From the NCBI RefSeq assembly GCF_004011825.1, contig NZ_RKLO01000001.1, positions 1-64,000 on the forward strand: a DNA stretch of 64,000 nt. Direction: 5' to 3'. Of this stretch, positions 28,051 through 38,429 are shown one piece after another. The DNA is from Rhodococcus xishaensis (GTDB lineage Bacteria > Actinomycetota > Actinomycetes > Mycobacteriales > Mycobacteriaceae). A program made the translations under genes and the position numbers. The notes below the pieces were generated by a model. That model made no database searches, was not told the DNA's origin, and saw nothing but the letters and a program-made list of their open reading frames with translations. Numbering within the stretch: the first letter of the stretch is position 1; every line of letters begins with the position of its first letter.

Positions 28051-29677
28051 GTCGCGCTCCGGCGGCAACCGGTCGTGCGATGAACGCGGTCTCGGACGGA
28101 ATCGTCACCAGGGCCGCATCGATTCGTTCATCGCCGACGGTCACCACGACCCGATCGCCACACGCGCCCGGCTGCACAATCGAGACGTCCGGTATCGATT
28201 GCGGAAACATGCGGGGATCGGAGTGAACATGGATGATCGTCACCCCGGATCGTGCCGCTGGAGGGGGCACGCCGTCGACGACGACCGTGTCGAAACCCGC
28301 TTCGGACCCGAGTGATTCGTCGGACAGTCGCAGTCGCATAGGTGTCGCCACGGAACCGACCAAATGTGCCCAGGCGTGCGGCCGGTCGGTGTGAACAAGG
28401 ACCCGTGCTCCGGTCGCGACCGCCCGGAACACCACTTGCTGTGCCAGATAGAGTTCGCCCGCGAGATGGACCTCGCCGACTCCGGGCCCGGTGATCCGCG
28501 CGGCGAGGGCGGTCCCGTTCACATCGGAGCCGACGAGCTGTCCGCAGCCCGAGACCGACAGGGAGAGCGAATCGAGGCGGTCGAAGGTGATCTCGCCCAG
28601 CGGAGTGAGGGCGTCGAGGTCCGGCGACGACACAGGTAGGTGCGCCAACAGCGCATCGCGGTGCCGGCCCTGCGCCGAGATCAGCCCCGGCAGTTTCACA
28701 GGTTCAGGGGCCGTGTGTGTGGTGCGGCGATAGGAGGCACCCACGCGAATCGAACCCGAATCGCGGCCCGGACGCAGGCGCACCGCGACGGTAGTGCCCA
28801 GGCTCGGCATGGTCCACAGCCCGGTCAGCAGCTTGCGTGAGAGTTTGCGTGTGTCCAAGACGTTGCCCACGTTGTGGGCACCGGCCAACGGCACGTGATC
28901 CCATTCCTGATCCATCGCGTCAGGGTGCACGCCGCGGCAGACGCGGGCACAGGCCGAGTCGATCTCAGCCGCAGACAAGATCCGGGCGCGGCAACCGGCG
29001 TCGGTGAGGGTGCGAACCACTCGGCGTGCAGCAACGGCAAGTGTGCGCGACGTGCCTTCGGCGCCGCCACCGCGACGAGTTACAGACACCGCGTTCGCCG
29101 AGGCGTCGAAACGTAGTACCACCCACACGATCCGATGAGCAGTGGCAGGCAGTGGGCCGATGAGGGCGTCGTAGACCTCCGCGGCGGGTGTTCCGGCGAC
29201 CGCACGGCTGCCGTGGCTGACGATGTCAATGCCACTGAGGGCCACGTCGTTCTGCGCGAGGCAGCCCGCGAGTGCCGACAGCGGCAGTCGGTCTGGAGAG
29301 TCGTCGAACTCCGGGGTTATCCGGGTCCGGCTCTTCGTTGGCGGCAGCAACTCGACCACGGCCAACACCTGCCCGTCGATCCAGTGCAGCCCCACCGTCT
29401 CCGTCGGTGAGTGAAAATCCGCACCCTTCCCGATACCGGGTCGACGTTTACGGAGGTAGTGCCACGAGGCCTCCGCCCACGACACTGGCAGACGCCCATC
29501 CACCCGAACGAACAGCAGCGCACCGATCGGCACAGCGACGGCTGCGGCCGCCCACAACGGCAGGCCTGCCCAGAGCCCGACCAGGCCGACCGCAACGGCC
29601 AGCAGTTGCGCCATGACGATGGTGGCCACGGTGACAGTGCTCGTGTGCGGACGGCGTCCGGCACGGATTCGGTCCAC
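28034..29677 (-). CDS. eccE: Type VII secretion protein EccE
   Basis: 547 residues. Two TM helices near the N-terminus (VTVATIVMAQLLAVAVGLVGLWAGL and LWAAAAVAVPIGALLFVRV), then a conserved EccE-type region (LHWIDGQVLAVVELLPPTKS) and a long soluble domain. EccE sits at the periphery of the ESX membrane complex. The start GTG 29677 has GGGAGGG just upstream (minus strand); the frame extends further but overlaps the divergent eccB promoter. Mycobacterium tuberculosis ESX-4 lacks EccE; other actinobacteria keep it, so this is a fuller form of the system. Confidence 0.85.
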   Translation of the reverse strand: MDRIRAGRRPHTSTVTVATIVMAQLLAVAVGLVGLWAGLPLWAAAAVAVPIGALLFVRVDGRLPVSWAEASWHYLRKRRPGIGKGADFHSPTETVGLHWIDGQVLAVVELLPPTKSRTRITPEFDDSPDRLPLSALAGCLAQNDVALSGIDIVSHGSRAVAGTPAAEVYDALIGPLPATAHRIVWVVLRFDASANAVSVTRRGGGAEGTSRTLAVAARRVVRTLTDAGCRARILSAAEIDSACARVCRGVHPDAMDQEWDHVPLAGAHNVGNVLDTRKLSRKLLTGLWTMPSLGTTVAVRLRPGRDSGSIRVGASYRRTTHTAPEPVKLPGLISAQGRHRDALLAHLPVSSPDLDALTPLGEITFDRLDSLSLSVSGCGQLVGSDVNGTALAARITGPGVGEVHLAGELYLAQQVVFRAVATGARVLVHTDRPHAWAHLVGSVATPMRLRLSDESLGSEAGFDTVVVDGVPPPAARSGVTIIHVHSDPRMFPQSIPDVSIVQPGACGDRVVVTVGDERIDAALVTIPSETAFIARPVAAGARPVAAR

Positions 29678-29782
29678 GGTCCCTCCCCGATGCCTGAACC
29701 AGACGGACCTCGCCCGTCGTGAGTGCGTTCTCGCGAACTGTACTGTGTGGGGTCGTATCGGGCGCCGGATGGGGGAGGAAAC

Positions 29783-31258
29783 GTGGCGGCACAGCCGACG
29801 ACACGGTGGCAGGTCAGCGGATACCGGTTTCTCGTTCGGCGAATGGAACATGCGCTCGTCCGGCGCGACGTGCGGATGCTCAGCGACCCGATGCGGTCAC
29901 AGTCGCGGGCGCTCGGAGTGGGAGTGGCCATCGCATGTCTCGGGCTGGCGGCCGCCGCTGCGCTCGCGCTGTTCCGACCACAGGACAAGATCGGCAACGC
30001 GTCGATCGTCGTCGGCAAGGACTCGGGCGCGATGTTCGTCGTCATGGACGGCGCACTGCACCCGGTGCTCAACCTTGCGTCGGCACGGCTGATCGTCGGG
30101 GAATCGGCGAAACCAGTGATGGTCAACGAATCTGAGATCGACACCAGGCCCCGTGGGGCACTTGTCGGCATTCCCGGTGCGCCGTCGGCGCTCCCGGCGG
30201 GCGGTGGCACCGAAGGGCAACCGTGGACGGTGTGCGACACCGTCTCATCTGACGGACTGCGATCGGTCACAACGACAGTCGTCGTCGGAGAACCCGCATG
30301 GGATGACCGGGTCGGGCAACTCGACTCCGGGGAGGCGCTGCTGGTGTCGCAGTCGGACAAGACGTTCCTGCTGTACGACGGACACCGTGCTCCCATCGAT
30401 TTGGGGGACCAGGCAGTCACCCGTGCACTGGGACTCGAAGGGGCGCAGCCGCGTCCGATCAGTCGAGGGATGCTGAACGCGATCCCCGAGGCTCTGCCGA
30501 TCGCGGCGCCCGACATCGACGGGGCGGGATCTGTGCCTGACTACGAGATCGCGGGGAGAACAGTGGGATCCGTCGTCAAGGTCAAGCGAGGAGACGACGC
30601 CCGGTACTACGTGGTGCTGCGGGACGGCGTCCAGGAGGTAAGTGAGGCCACCGCCGTGCTGGTTCACTTCTCGGATTCCCAGGGACAGGCCGAGGTGCCC
30701 ACCGTCGCTCCCGACGCGCTCGGGCAGGCGCCCACCTCGCGCGGATTGGACGTGGCGACGTTCCCGAGCGCCCCGCCGCGACTCGTCAGCGATGCGGACG
30801 AGCCCGTCAGTTGCCTGACTTGGACCCCACACGGATCAGTGGAGGGCGACGACTCCGGTCGGGTCGACGCCACGCTGGCGGTGTCGGCCGGTCGCGGGCT
30901 CCCTGTCCCCAGCGATGCTCGCACCGTCCGACTGGCACAAGCGGACGGTCCCGGCGACAATGCCGATGCCGTCTACGTGCGAAGCGGCGGTAGCGGATTC
31001 GTGCAGACGACCGGCCTCGAGTCGGGCAGCTCCCGCAGGGGCGGGATGTTCTTCATCGCGGACACCGGGGTTCGGTACGGCGTCAAGAACGCCGACGCCG
31101 CCAAGGCACTGGGATTCGAGGTGCCCGGCGCGCCCGCGCCGTGGCGGATCGTCGAACTCCTCGCACCCGGGCCCTCACTCGGCAAGGAAGAAGCGCTCGT
31201 CGCCCACGACGGTGTCGCCCCCGACGAGAAGGCTGCACCAGTTGCGGCTGGGAACTGA
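29783..31258 (+). CDS. eccB: Type VII secretion protein EccB
   Basis: 491 residues with the EccB start QPTTRWQVSGYRFLVRRMEHALVRRDVRML, one TM helix (about 43-64) and a long periplasmic domain with repeats such as ASARLIVG and VGIPGAPSALP. EccB is a core subunit of the ESX membrane complex. The GTG at 29783 follows GGGAGGAA; 20 extra codons upstream are not family-like. It is divergent from eccE with about 105 bases between, and convergent with mycP. Confidence 0.95.
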   Translation: MAAQPTTRWQVSGYRFLVRRMEHALVRRDVRMLSDPMRSQSRALGVGVAIACLGLAAAAALALFRPQDKIGNASIVVGKDSGAMFVVMDGALHPVLNLASARLIVGESAKPVMVNESEIDTRPRGALVGIPGAPSALPAGGGTEGQPWTVCDTVSSDGLRSVTTTVVVGEPAWDDRVGQLDSGEALLVSQSDKTFLLYDGHRAPIDLGDQAVTRALGLEGAQPRPISRGMLNAIPEALPIAAPDIDGAGSVPDYEIAGRTVGSVVKVKRGDDARYYVVLRDGVQEVSEATAVLVHFSDSQGQAEVPTVAPDALGQAPTSRGLDVATFPSAPPRLVSDADEPVSCLTWTPHGSVEGDDSGRVDATLAVSAGRGLPVPSDARTVRLAQADGPGDNADAVYVRSGGSGFVQTTGLESGSSRRGGMFFIADTGVRYGVKNADAAKALGFEVPGAPAPWRIVELLAPGPSLGKEEALVAHDGVAPDEKAAPVAAGN

Positions 31259-31276
31259 ATCCGCTCCGCCATTGTC

Positions 31277-31348
31277 GTAGTCACATTCGGCAGCACCGCC
31301 GCAGTCACGTCGAGCGGCACCGCCGCAGTCACATTTTGCGGCGGCGCC
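31277..31348. repeat. Three tandem 24-base repeats between eccB and mycP
   Basis: Units 31277-31300, 31301-31324 and 31325-31348 share GcAGTCAC...GGCaCCGCC. The third unit spans the mycP stop codon. The array fills most of the convergent gap and contains GCCGCA/TGCGGC pairing, so it may act as a terminator. Confidence 0.75.
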
Positions 31349-32735
31349 GTAGCGGATACGACGCGAGCACACTGAGCACCACGACCGCGGCGATCCCGCC
31401 CGTCGCGGCCAGCGCCACTGTGCGCGGTCGGGTGTCCGGTGTCGGAGCCGGCGTAGGCGCCGCGACAGGCACGGAGCGGGCGGCGTCGGAGGCAACGCCG
31501 TCCAGCGGCAGGTCTGCGGTCACCGCCGCGACCGGGTCGACCACTCCGTGTCCCACGTATGGATTCCACCCTTCGGCCGGGGCGTGCGCCGTGGATTCGA
31601 TGCGCGAGATCACCTGCTGTGCAGTCAGGTGCGGATAGCGGGCGCGCACCAGCGCCACGGTCGCGGTGACCAGTGGTGCAGCGAAACTGGTTCCGTCGAA
31701 CGAACGCGACTCTCCCTGCGAGGTGACCCACTGCTGAGTCTGGCTGCGCCCATCGGGGCTGAGGGAGACGATCCCGGTGCCCGGAGCCGCCACATCCACC
31801 CACGGGCCGCCAAGGCTGAACTCCGACGGGGACCCGTCCGGGTTCACCGACCCGACCGTCAGCACGTAGTCGTCGTACCAGGCCGGCGTCGCGATCATCG
31901 AAACCGAAGCCCATTGGTCGGCAGAAGGGTTCAGGGGGTCGAGGGGTGGATTCTGGATCATGCACCCACCCGACCCGTAGTTCCCGGCGGCAGCGACCAC
32001 GACTGCGTCATGCACGAGTGCTGCGTATTGGACTGCAGCCCCGAGGGACCCGTCGTCGATGCCGTCAGCGGCAGATCGGCACGCCACCTCGGAGATGTTG
32101 ATGACCTTCGCGTCCATCTCTGCGGCACGCCGAATGGCCATTGCCATCGTCTGAGTGTTGCCGTAGCCGGTCGAGTTCTGTACGTCGTTCGGGTCGTCCT
32201 GCCGCCTGGCTTCGGAGAAGTTCGCGCTCGACTGGCGGATGGAGATTATCTGGGCGTCGGGGGCGCCACCTGCGAAGCCAGAACCGGGGATCGGTGCCGC
32301 GGCGATGAGTCCGGCGACCACGGTGCCGTGGGCATCGCAGTCGCCGATGCCGTCACCGTTGGAAACGTAGTCACCACCGGGCCGCAGACCCGGAAGCCGG
32401 GGATGACCCGCGACGCCGGTGTCGATGATCGCCACGAGTTGGCCCTGTCCTCGGGTGATCGGCCACACCGACGCAAAGTTCATCGTGCGCTGCGCCTGAG
32501 GCACCTCCGGGTCGGCACCCATGGGTACCGCCACCGCACAAGCGTTGCGCTGCTCGGTCGGTGCCAATGGGGCTGGATCCGAGTTCGGGGGCAAGCGTGC
32601 CGGGTCGATCGGCGCAGGGACGACGGCTCCCCCGACACCTGGACCGAGAGAGGCGGTGAGCGCAACCAGTGCCGCGGCCACCGACACCCGCAGCAGTCGG
32701 CGGGTGGCAGTCCGACCGGTCACGATGACGCTCAC
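31329..32735 (-). CDS. mycP: Mycosin, type VII secretion subtilisin-like protease
   Basis: 468 residues: signal peptide (about 1-37), S8 protease domain with triad D105 (IDTGV), H136 (DAHGT), S350 (DGTSFAAP) and oxyanion N252 (AAAGN), a proline-rich linker, and a C-terminal TM helix followed by RRRRK. The protease is anchored on the outer face of the membrane and stabilises ESX complexes. It starts with GTG overlapping the eccD stop (GTGA). Confidence 0.95.
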   Translation of the reverse strand: MSVIVTGRTATRRLLRVSVAAALVALTASLGPGVGGAVVPAPIDPARLPPNSDPAPLAPTEQRNACAVAVPMGADPEVPQAQRTMNFASVWPITRGQGQLVAIIDTGVAGHPRLPGLRPGGDYVSNGDGIGDCDAHGTVVAGLIAAAPIPGSGFAGGAPDAQIISIRQSSANFSEARRQDDPNDVQNSTGYGNTQTMAMAIRRAAEMDAKVINISEVACRSAADGIDDGSLGAAVQYAALVHDAVVVAAAGNYGSGGCMIQNPPLDPLNPSADQWASVSMIATPAWYDDYVLTVGSVNPDGSPSEFSLGGPWVDVAAPGTGIVSLSPDGRSQTQQWVTSQGESRSFDGTSFAAPLVTATVALVRARYPHLTAQQVISRIESTAHAPAEGWNPYVGHGVVDPVAAVTADLPLDGVASDAARSVPVAAPTPAPTPDTRPRTVALAATGGIAAVVVLSVLASYPLRRRRKM

Positions 32736-34207
32736 AGCCCTCGGACGGCCGCAAAGATGCCGGAGACCCAGCACACGAGCGGTACGACAGCCGCGATCGC
32801 GGCGTAGTCGACCAGTTCGGAGGCACGCCGCTGCACCGGCGAGAAGGTTCTTTCCGGCGCGAGGATCCCGAGTGCGAGCGCAGCACCGACAGCCAGTGCC
32901 GCGACTGCGAACAGACCGAGTGCGGCGACCGGGACGGCAAGTGCGGTTGCGGCACAGAGGAGTACGAGGATCGTGCCTCCGCCGCCGATCAGCGGCACAG
33001 CCTGCTCAGCCGAGCTGTAAGTACGGCCGCGGAAGAGCAGCACCGTCGCGGCGGCGACGGCGAGCGCGGTCCCCGGCCAGTAGATCCCGGAGTCGGTCAC
33101 CGGGACGGATGCGGCGAGTACGCCGAACCCGGTGAGCAGAGTCATCGCGCACACCAAACCGGTGAGGAATCGTCGTGCTCGGTCTGTACGTGCCTCAACG
33201 GATTCGAACGACGGAACGCTGCGCGCGTCGTCGGGGTCGTCTTCAGCGGGGTCGACGGACGTGCCCGGAGCCGGCACCGGGGGAAGGGGGAGCCTAGCGA
33301 GCAACATCGCGATGCGTGGTGCGCTCGCGAGCCCGATCAGGGCTGCGGCGGCGAGGAGCGCGCCCACCGTTCGCACGGACTGTTCGGTGAGCGTCGCGGC
33401 GAGCGCGGCGGTAGCACCGAACAGCGACACCGCGGTCGCAGTGGTGAAGACGGTGTGCCCGACGCCAGACGCGCGCAGAGCTAGCACCGCCGTGGCTCCG
33501 ACCATGACCAATCCCAGCAGTACATGCGGTGCATCCCGCTCGCCCGGCACCAGCAGCACACCGGACGCGAACGCCACAGGCAGCGCCGCGGCACCCAAAG
33601 TGACGGCTGCAGCGGTGTCGCCGTAGACGCGACTGCCGACAGCTCCCGCGACGAGGAACAGCACGAGGGTCAGCAACGCGCATCCCGCCCCGACGAGCGA
33701 CGCGACGGAACCATCGACCTGCAGCAAGGCGAAGGAACCCGCTGCGGCTGCCGCGATTGCGAGCGCGGACCCGGTCAGTCGCGCCATCTGCGGCGTCCAC
33801 GGGCGAGTATGGCCCTTGTCGGCGATCGCGACGTTGTACATGATGTCGTCGAACAGCGGAGGGGGCGCGCTGGCCTCCGCGCTGTCGAAAACGAGGAGCT
33901 CACCATCGAGTACGCCGTGCTCCTGCAGGCTCAGCGCGGGCGCCAGCGGAGGCGTTCCAAGTCGTGACAGGGTCCACCGGGCCGGTTCGGTGCGCTCCTC
34001 CGATGCGTCGAAGTCGTTGGCGGAGCTGTGCTTCTGCACGAGATCGGCGATGCTCGGAACGAGCAGTTCGACGGGTACCGTACTCGGTAGCGCCAGGTCG
34101 ATCTGGGTGTGCGGCGCGAGAATGGTCAACCTGACCATGTCGGCCGGACCCCGCCGCCGCGCACTATCGCCGGCCGTGTAGTCGGCTTCGAGAACTGTCA
34201 CGATCAT
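32732..34207 (-). CDS. eccD: Type VII secretion integral membrane protein EccD
   Basis: About 491 residues: an N-terminal ubiquitin-like domain (MVRLTILAPHTQIDLALPSTVPVELLVPSIADLV onward, about 80 residues) and eleven hydrophobic TM segments. EccD forms the pore-like vestibule of the ESX complex. The start is uncertain: ATG 34207 is used, but the family core begins near the ATG at 34138, and 34267 is also open. Divergent from eccC. Confidence 0.92.
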   Translation of the reverse strand: MIVTVLEADYTAGDSARRRGPADMVRLTILAPHTQIDLALPSTVPVELLVPSIADLVQKHSSANDFDASEERTEPARWTLSRLGTPPLAPALSLQEHGVLDGELLVFDSAEASAPPPLFDDIMYNVAIADKGHTRPWTPQMARLTGSALAIAAAAAGSFALLQVDGSVASLVGAGCALLTLVLFLVAGAVGSRVYGDTAAAVTLGAAALPVAFASGVLLVPGERDAPHVLLGLVMVGATAVLALRASGVGHTVFTTATAVSLFGATAALAATLTEQSVRTVGALLAAAALIGLASAPRIAMLLARLPLPPVPAPGTSVDPAEDDPDDARSVPSFESVEARTDRARRFLTGLVCAMTLLTGFGVLAASVPVTDSGIYWPGTALAVAAATVLLFRGRTYSSAEQAVPLIGGGGTILVLLCAATALAVPVAALGLFAVAALAVGAALALGILAPERTFSPVQRRASELVDYAAIAAVVPLVCWVSGIFAAVRGL

Positions 34208-34418
34208 CCCCCCGAACTGTGTGGTTGGGATCCCCGTCCGGACCGCCTGCTTGGAAACCATCGGCACTGTACCCGGCTTCCTGGTTGCCCCTCCACCGTG
34301 TGTGTCGTGAGTGCGTGCGGTAGTTTCTCGAATCGCGAGTCAGGAGCCCGTGGGGGCGACTCCGCTTGGTCGACGTGACCGGTCCGTTCCAGGGCTGGCT
34401 TCTTCTGGGGGTGGCAGC

Positions 34419-37400
34419 ATGGGCACGATCCATTTCGTGCGTCGGGCACGTCGGGGAGTTCCGCGTACGCCAGGCGGTGAGGTGAGTCTTCAGACGCCGC
34501 CAGAGATTCCACGTATCACACCCGGCAACTTGATGACCAAGCTGCTGCCGATCGTCATGGTTGCCGCCATGGTCGGCATGGTCGCACTGATGTTCACTTC
34601 CGGCATGGCCGCGAACCCCATGTCGCTGCTGTTCCCTGTGATGATGCTCGTGTCCGTGCTCGGCATGGTGGCCGGCTCGAGCCGCGGTGGCGGAGCCAAG
34701 GCGGCCGAGTCGAACGAGGACCGCAAGGACTACCTGCGCTATCTCGACCGGTTGCGTCGCGACGCCCTCGACACCGGAAGACAGCAACGCACTGCTCTCG
34801 AATGGAGCCATCCCGATCCGTCGGTGCTGTGGACGCTGACGGGAACGGTTCGCATGTGGGAGCGGCGAACCACCGATCCGGACTACCTCCACGTGCGGAT
34901 CGGGCGGGGGAGTCAACGTCTGGCAACACGTCTCGTCGCGCCGGAGACCGGGCCGGTCGAGGACCTCGAGCCTGTGTCCGCGGTGGCGCTGCGGCGATTC
35001 GTTCGGGCCTACTCGGTGGTCCCGGAGCTGCCGACGGCCCTTTCGTTGCGCGGATTCGCGGCGATCTCCGTGGATGGAGACCGATCGAGTGCCCGTGGAT
35101 TGGTCCGGGCGATGTTGATGCAACTGTGTTCGTTCCACGGGCCTGATCAGTTGCAGGTTGCAGTCGTCTGCGGGCCCGACACGGCGCCCGAATGGGAGTG
35201 GATCAAGTGGCTTCCGCACGCGCAGCATCCGGAATCGGTCGACGGCGTGGGCACCGCACGGATGGTCTACGGGTCGGTACTCGAACTCGAGTCGGCTCTG
35301 GGACAGCAATTCTCGATGCGGGGGCAGTTTTCGCGGAGCGCGCCTCCCACCGCCGGGGTGCCGCAGATCGTAGTCGTCGTCGACGGAGGCATCCTCGAGG
35401 GTGACAGTCGTGTCGTCACCGACGGGGGGCTGGACTCGGTGACACTGCTCGACCTCAGCGGGTACTGCCCGCGGCTCACGGCCACCCGAGGCCTGCAGCT
35501 CGTCACTGACAGCGGCTCGCTCGGTGCACGCAGCAGTGCCGGGATCGAGACGTTCGCGACTGTCGACGAGCTGACCGCGCAGCAGGCGTTGTCGGGTTCC
35601 CGGAGATTGGCCCCATACCGGATTGCTGCCCAGACGGAGGCGGATGAGGCGGTCGACGGCGCGCCCGTCGCGGCCGGCTGGAGTCGACTGCTCGGCATCG
35701 GTGATGTCGGCGGGTTCGATCCCGTTCACGCGTGGATGCCTCGGCACGGACGAGATCGGCTCCGGGTCCCGATCGGCGTGGGGACGGACGGCGGTCCCGT
35801 CGAGCTGGACCTCAAGGAGGCCGCGCAGAACGGCATGGGACCGCACGGCCTGTGTATCGGCGCAACCGGTTCCGGCAAGTCGGAGTTTCTGCGCACGTTG
35901 GTGCTCGGCCTCGTCGCGACTCATTCACCGGAGGCTCTGAACCTGGTGCTCGTCGACTTCAAGGGTGGCGCCACGTTCTTGGGCTTGGAGGATGCACCCC
36001 ACGTCGCCGCGGTCATCACGAACCTCGCCGAGGAGCTGGCGATGGTCGACCGCATGAGGGACGCACTCGCCGGTGAGATGAACCGCCGCCAAGAGTTGCT
36101 CCGTGCCGCGGGGAATTTCGCGAACGTCACCGAGTACGAGAAGGCCCGCGGCGCGGGCGCGGATCTCGCGCCGATGCCGGCATTGTTCATCGTGGTCGAC
36201 GAGTTCTCCGAACTGCTCAGCCAACAGCCGGAATTCGCAGAACTGTTCGTCGCGATCGGTCGTCTCGGACGTTCGTTGCACATGCATCTCCTGCTCGCCA
36301 GTCAGCGACTCGAGGAGGGCAAGCTACGCGGCCTCGACAGCCATCTGTCCTATCGGATCGGCCTGAAGACATTCTCGGCCAACGAGTCCCGTTCGGTCCT
36401 CGGGGTGCCGGACGCCTACCATCTGCCTGCGGCACCCGGCGCCGGATACCTCAAGTGCGATTCGGCGGAGATCGTGCGGTTCCAGGCGTCCTACGTCTCC
36501 GGCCCGTACCAGCGCGAACGAAGCCAACGGATCACGGGCGGGAGTGCACCGGCCATCGATGTGAGTCCGCGTCCGTTCACAGCGACACCCGTCGCGCTTC
36601 CCGTGCTGCCTGAACCTGTCGTCCCGATCGAACCGGAACCGGATCAAGAAGGTGACGTCGACTCCCGTTCGGTCCTGGAGGTCCTCGTCGACCGCATCCG
36701 TGGGCGTGGCCCCGCCGCCCACGAGGTTTGGTTGCCACCGCTCGACGTCGCTCCCACCCTCGACCAGATCGTCCCGGCGTCCACGTTCACGGAAGCCGTT
36801 GCCGACGTGAGTTCGCTGCAGGCCCCGATCGGTGTGGTCGACCGGCCATTCGACCAGCGGCGGGATCTTCTGGTCGCCGATCTGGCCGGGTCGACCGGCA
36901 ACGTGGCCGTCGTCGGCGGCCCCCAGTCCGGCAAGTCGACGCTGCTGCGCACCCTGATCATGTCGATGGCCACGACACATTCGCCGCAGCAGGTGCAGTT
37001 CTACTGCCTCGACTTCGGCGGCGGAACGTTGTCCGGACTGGCGCAGTTGCCGCACGTCGGGTCGGTCGCGAACCGACTCGACGTCGACCTGGTGCGGCGC
37101 ACGGTTGCCGAGATGACGACCCTCGTGCGACAGCGGGAGCGACGCTTCCGCGACCTCGGCATCGCGTCGATGGCGGAGTTCCGGCGGCTGCGCGGAACGG
37201 GGGGCGAGGGGTCTGCGGCGGCGGGCGCGGCCGAGGATCCGTTCGGAGACGTCTTCCTCGTCATCGACGGCTGGCCGGGCATTCGCCAGGACTTCGAGGC
37301 CCTCGAGGCCCAGATCGGCGCGCTGGCCGGGCAGGGCTTGTCGTTCGGCGTCCACGTGATCATCGCGTCCCCGCGCTGGGCCGACATCCGCCCGGCCCTC

Positions 37401-38429
37401 AAGGACCAACTGGGCACCAGAATCGAACTACGGCTGGGTGATCCGACGGATTCCGACGTCGGTCGCGCCAAGGCCATGACCGTCCCGTCCGGGCGGCCGG
37501 GGCGCGGTATCACCCGCGAGGGGCTGCACCTGCTCGTCGCGTTGCCACGATTGGACGGCGTCGGTCGTAGCGACGACCTCGGCGCCGGCGTCGCCGACGC
37601 CGTCGCCCGCCTCGGTGCGGTGCGCTCCGGCCCGCCGGCGCCGCCGGTGCGGATGTTGCCCGATCGGGTCCCGCGGGAGGACGTGGTGGCCGCCGCCACG
37701 GGGCACTGGCCGGTGCCCGCCATGTCGAACGGGGCGTGCCTATCGGTGCCGATCGGGATCGACGAGGCCGAACTCGCGCCGGTGTACCTCGACTTCGCGG
37801 ACCAGCCACACTTCCTCGTGTTCGGCGACAGCGCGTGCGGCAAGACGACCCTGCTCCGCGGAATCTGTCTCGGGTTGATGGAATCCAACACCCCGAAGCA
37901 GGCCAAACTGATCATCGGCGACTACCGGCGCACCCTGCTCGGCGTCGTCGAGGGCGATCATCTGGCCGGGTATTCCGCGTCGGCAACTACGTTCGCGACG
38001 ATGATGAACGACCTCGCGAGCATCCTCGAGAGTCGAATGCCCGGACCCGACGCCACACAGCAGCAGCTGCGTGAGCGATCCTGGTGGTCGGGGCCGGAGA
38101 TCTACGTCGTCGTCGACGACTACGACCTCGTCGCGACGTCGAGCGGCAACCCGCTGGCGCCCCTGCTCGACTATCTCGCGCACGCGAAGGACGTCGGTTT
38201 CCACTTGATCATCGCGCGGCGGTCCGGGGGTGCGTCACGCGCACTGTACGAACCGGTGATCGCCCGGGTGCGCGACCTGGCCCCGGCGGCACTGGTGATG
38301 AGCGGCAGCCGGGAGGAGGGCAACCTGATCGGGACCGTTCGCCCCAGCGAGATGCCGTCCGGTCGGGGCACCTACGTCGCACGCTCCGGGACGTCGTTGG
38401 TCCAGCTTGCGTGGCTGCCGCCGCTGTGA
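34419..38429 (+). CDS. eccC: Type VII secretion ATPase EccC
   Basis: 1336 residues, the motor of the system. Two TM helices at about 40-85, then three FtsK/SpoIIIE ATPase domains with Walker A motifs GATGSGKS (from residue 481), GGPQSGKS (from 833) and GDSACGKT (from 1136). Walker B of the first is FIVVDEFSEL. All three are intact at the P-loop, in one polypeptide as in ESX-4. The ATG at 34419 follows GGGGGTGG; the longer frame overlaps the divergent eccD leader. Its stop overlaps the next gene (GTGA). Confidence 0.97.
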   Translation: MGTIHFVRRARRGVPRTPGGEVSLQTPPEIPRITPGNLMTKLLPIVMVAAMVGMVALMFTSGMAANPMSLLFPVMMLVSVLGMVAGSSRGGGAKAAESNEDRKDYLRYLDRLRRDALDTGRQQRTALEWSHPDPSVLWTLTGTVRMWERRTTDPDYLHVRIGRGSQRLATRLVAPETGPVEDLEPVSAVALRRFVRAYSVVPELPTALSLRGFAAISVDGDRSSARGLVRAMLMQLCSFHGPDQLQVAVVCGPDTAPEWEWIKWLPHAQHPESVDGVGTARMVYGSVLELESALGQQFSMRGQFSRSAPPTAGVPQIVVVVDGGILEGDSRVVTDGGLDSVTLLDLSGYCPRLTATRGLQLVTDSGSLGARSSAGIETFATVDELTAQQALSGSRRLAPYRIAAQTEADEAVDGAPVAAGWSRLLGIGDVGGFDPVHAWMPRHGRDRLRVPIGVGTDGGPVELDLKEAAQNGMGPHGLCIGATGSGKSEFLRTLVLGLVATHSPEALNLVLVDFKGGATFLGLEDAPHVAAVITNLAEELAMVDRMRDALAGEMNRRQELLRAAGNFANVTEYEKARGAGADLAPMPALFIVVDEFSELLSQQPEFAELFVAIGRLGRSLHMHLLLASQRLEEGKLRGLDSHLSYRIGLKTFSANESRSVLGVPDAYHLPAAPGAGYLKCDSAEIVRFQASYVSGPYQRERSQRITGGSAPAIDVSPRPFTATPVALPVLPEPVVPIEPEPDQEGDVDSRSVLEVLVDRIRGRGPAAHEVWLPPLDVAPTLDQIVPASTFTEAVADVSSLQAPIGVVDRPFDQRRDLLVADLAGSTGNVAVVGGPQSGKSTLLRTLIMSMATTHSPQQVQFYCLDFGGGTLSGLAQLPHVGSVANRLDVDLVRRTVAEMTTLVRQRERRFRDLGIASMAEFRRLRGTGGEGSAAAGAAEDPFGDVFLVIDGWPGIRQDFEALEAQIGALAGQGLSFGVHVIIASPRWADIRPALKDQLGTRIELRLGDPTDSDVGRAKAMTVPSGRPGRGITREGLHLLVALPRLDGVGRSDDLGAGVADAVARLGAVRSGPPAPPVRMLPDRVPREDVVAAATGHWPVPAMSNGACLSVPIGIDEAELAPVYLDFADQPHFLVFGDSACGKTTLLRGICLGLMESNTPKQAKLIIGDYRRTLLGVVEGDHLAGYSASATTFATMMNDLASILESRMPGPDATQQQLRERSWWSGPEIYVVVDDYDLVATSSGNPLAPLLDYLAHAKDVGFHLIIARRSGGASRALYEPVIARVRDLAPAALVMSGSREEGNLIGTVRPSEMPSGRGTYVARSGTSLVQLAWLPPL

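Noticed and set aside
31261-31348. CRISPR array
   Set aside because: The three 24-base units are contiguous, with no spacers.
34164-35924. 586-codon minus-strand frame over the start of eccC
   Set aside because: The eccC frame has clear family motifs; this one is His/Arg/Gln-rich without any domain.
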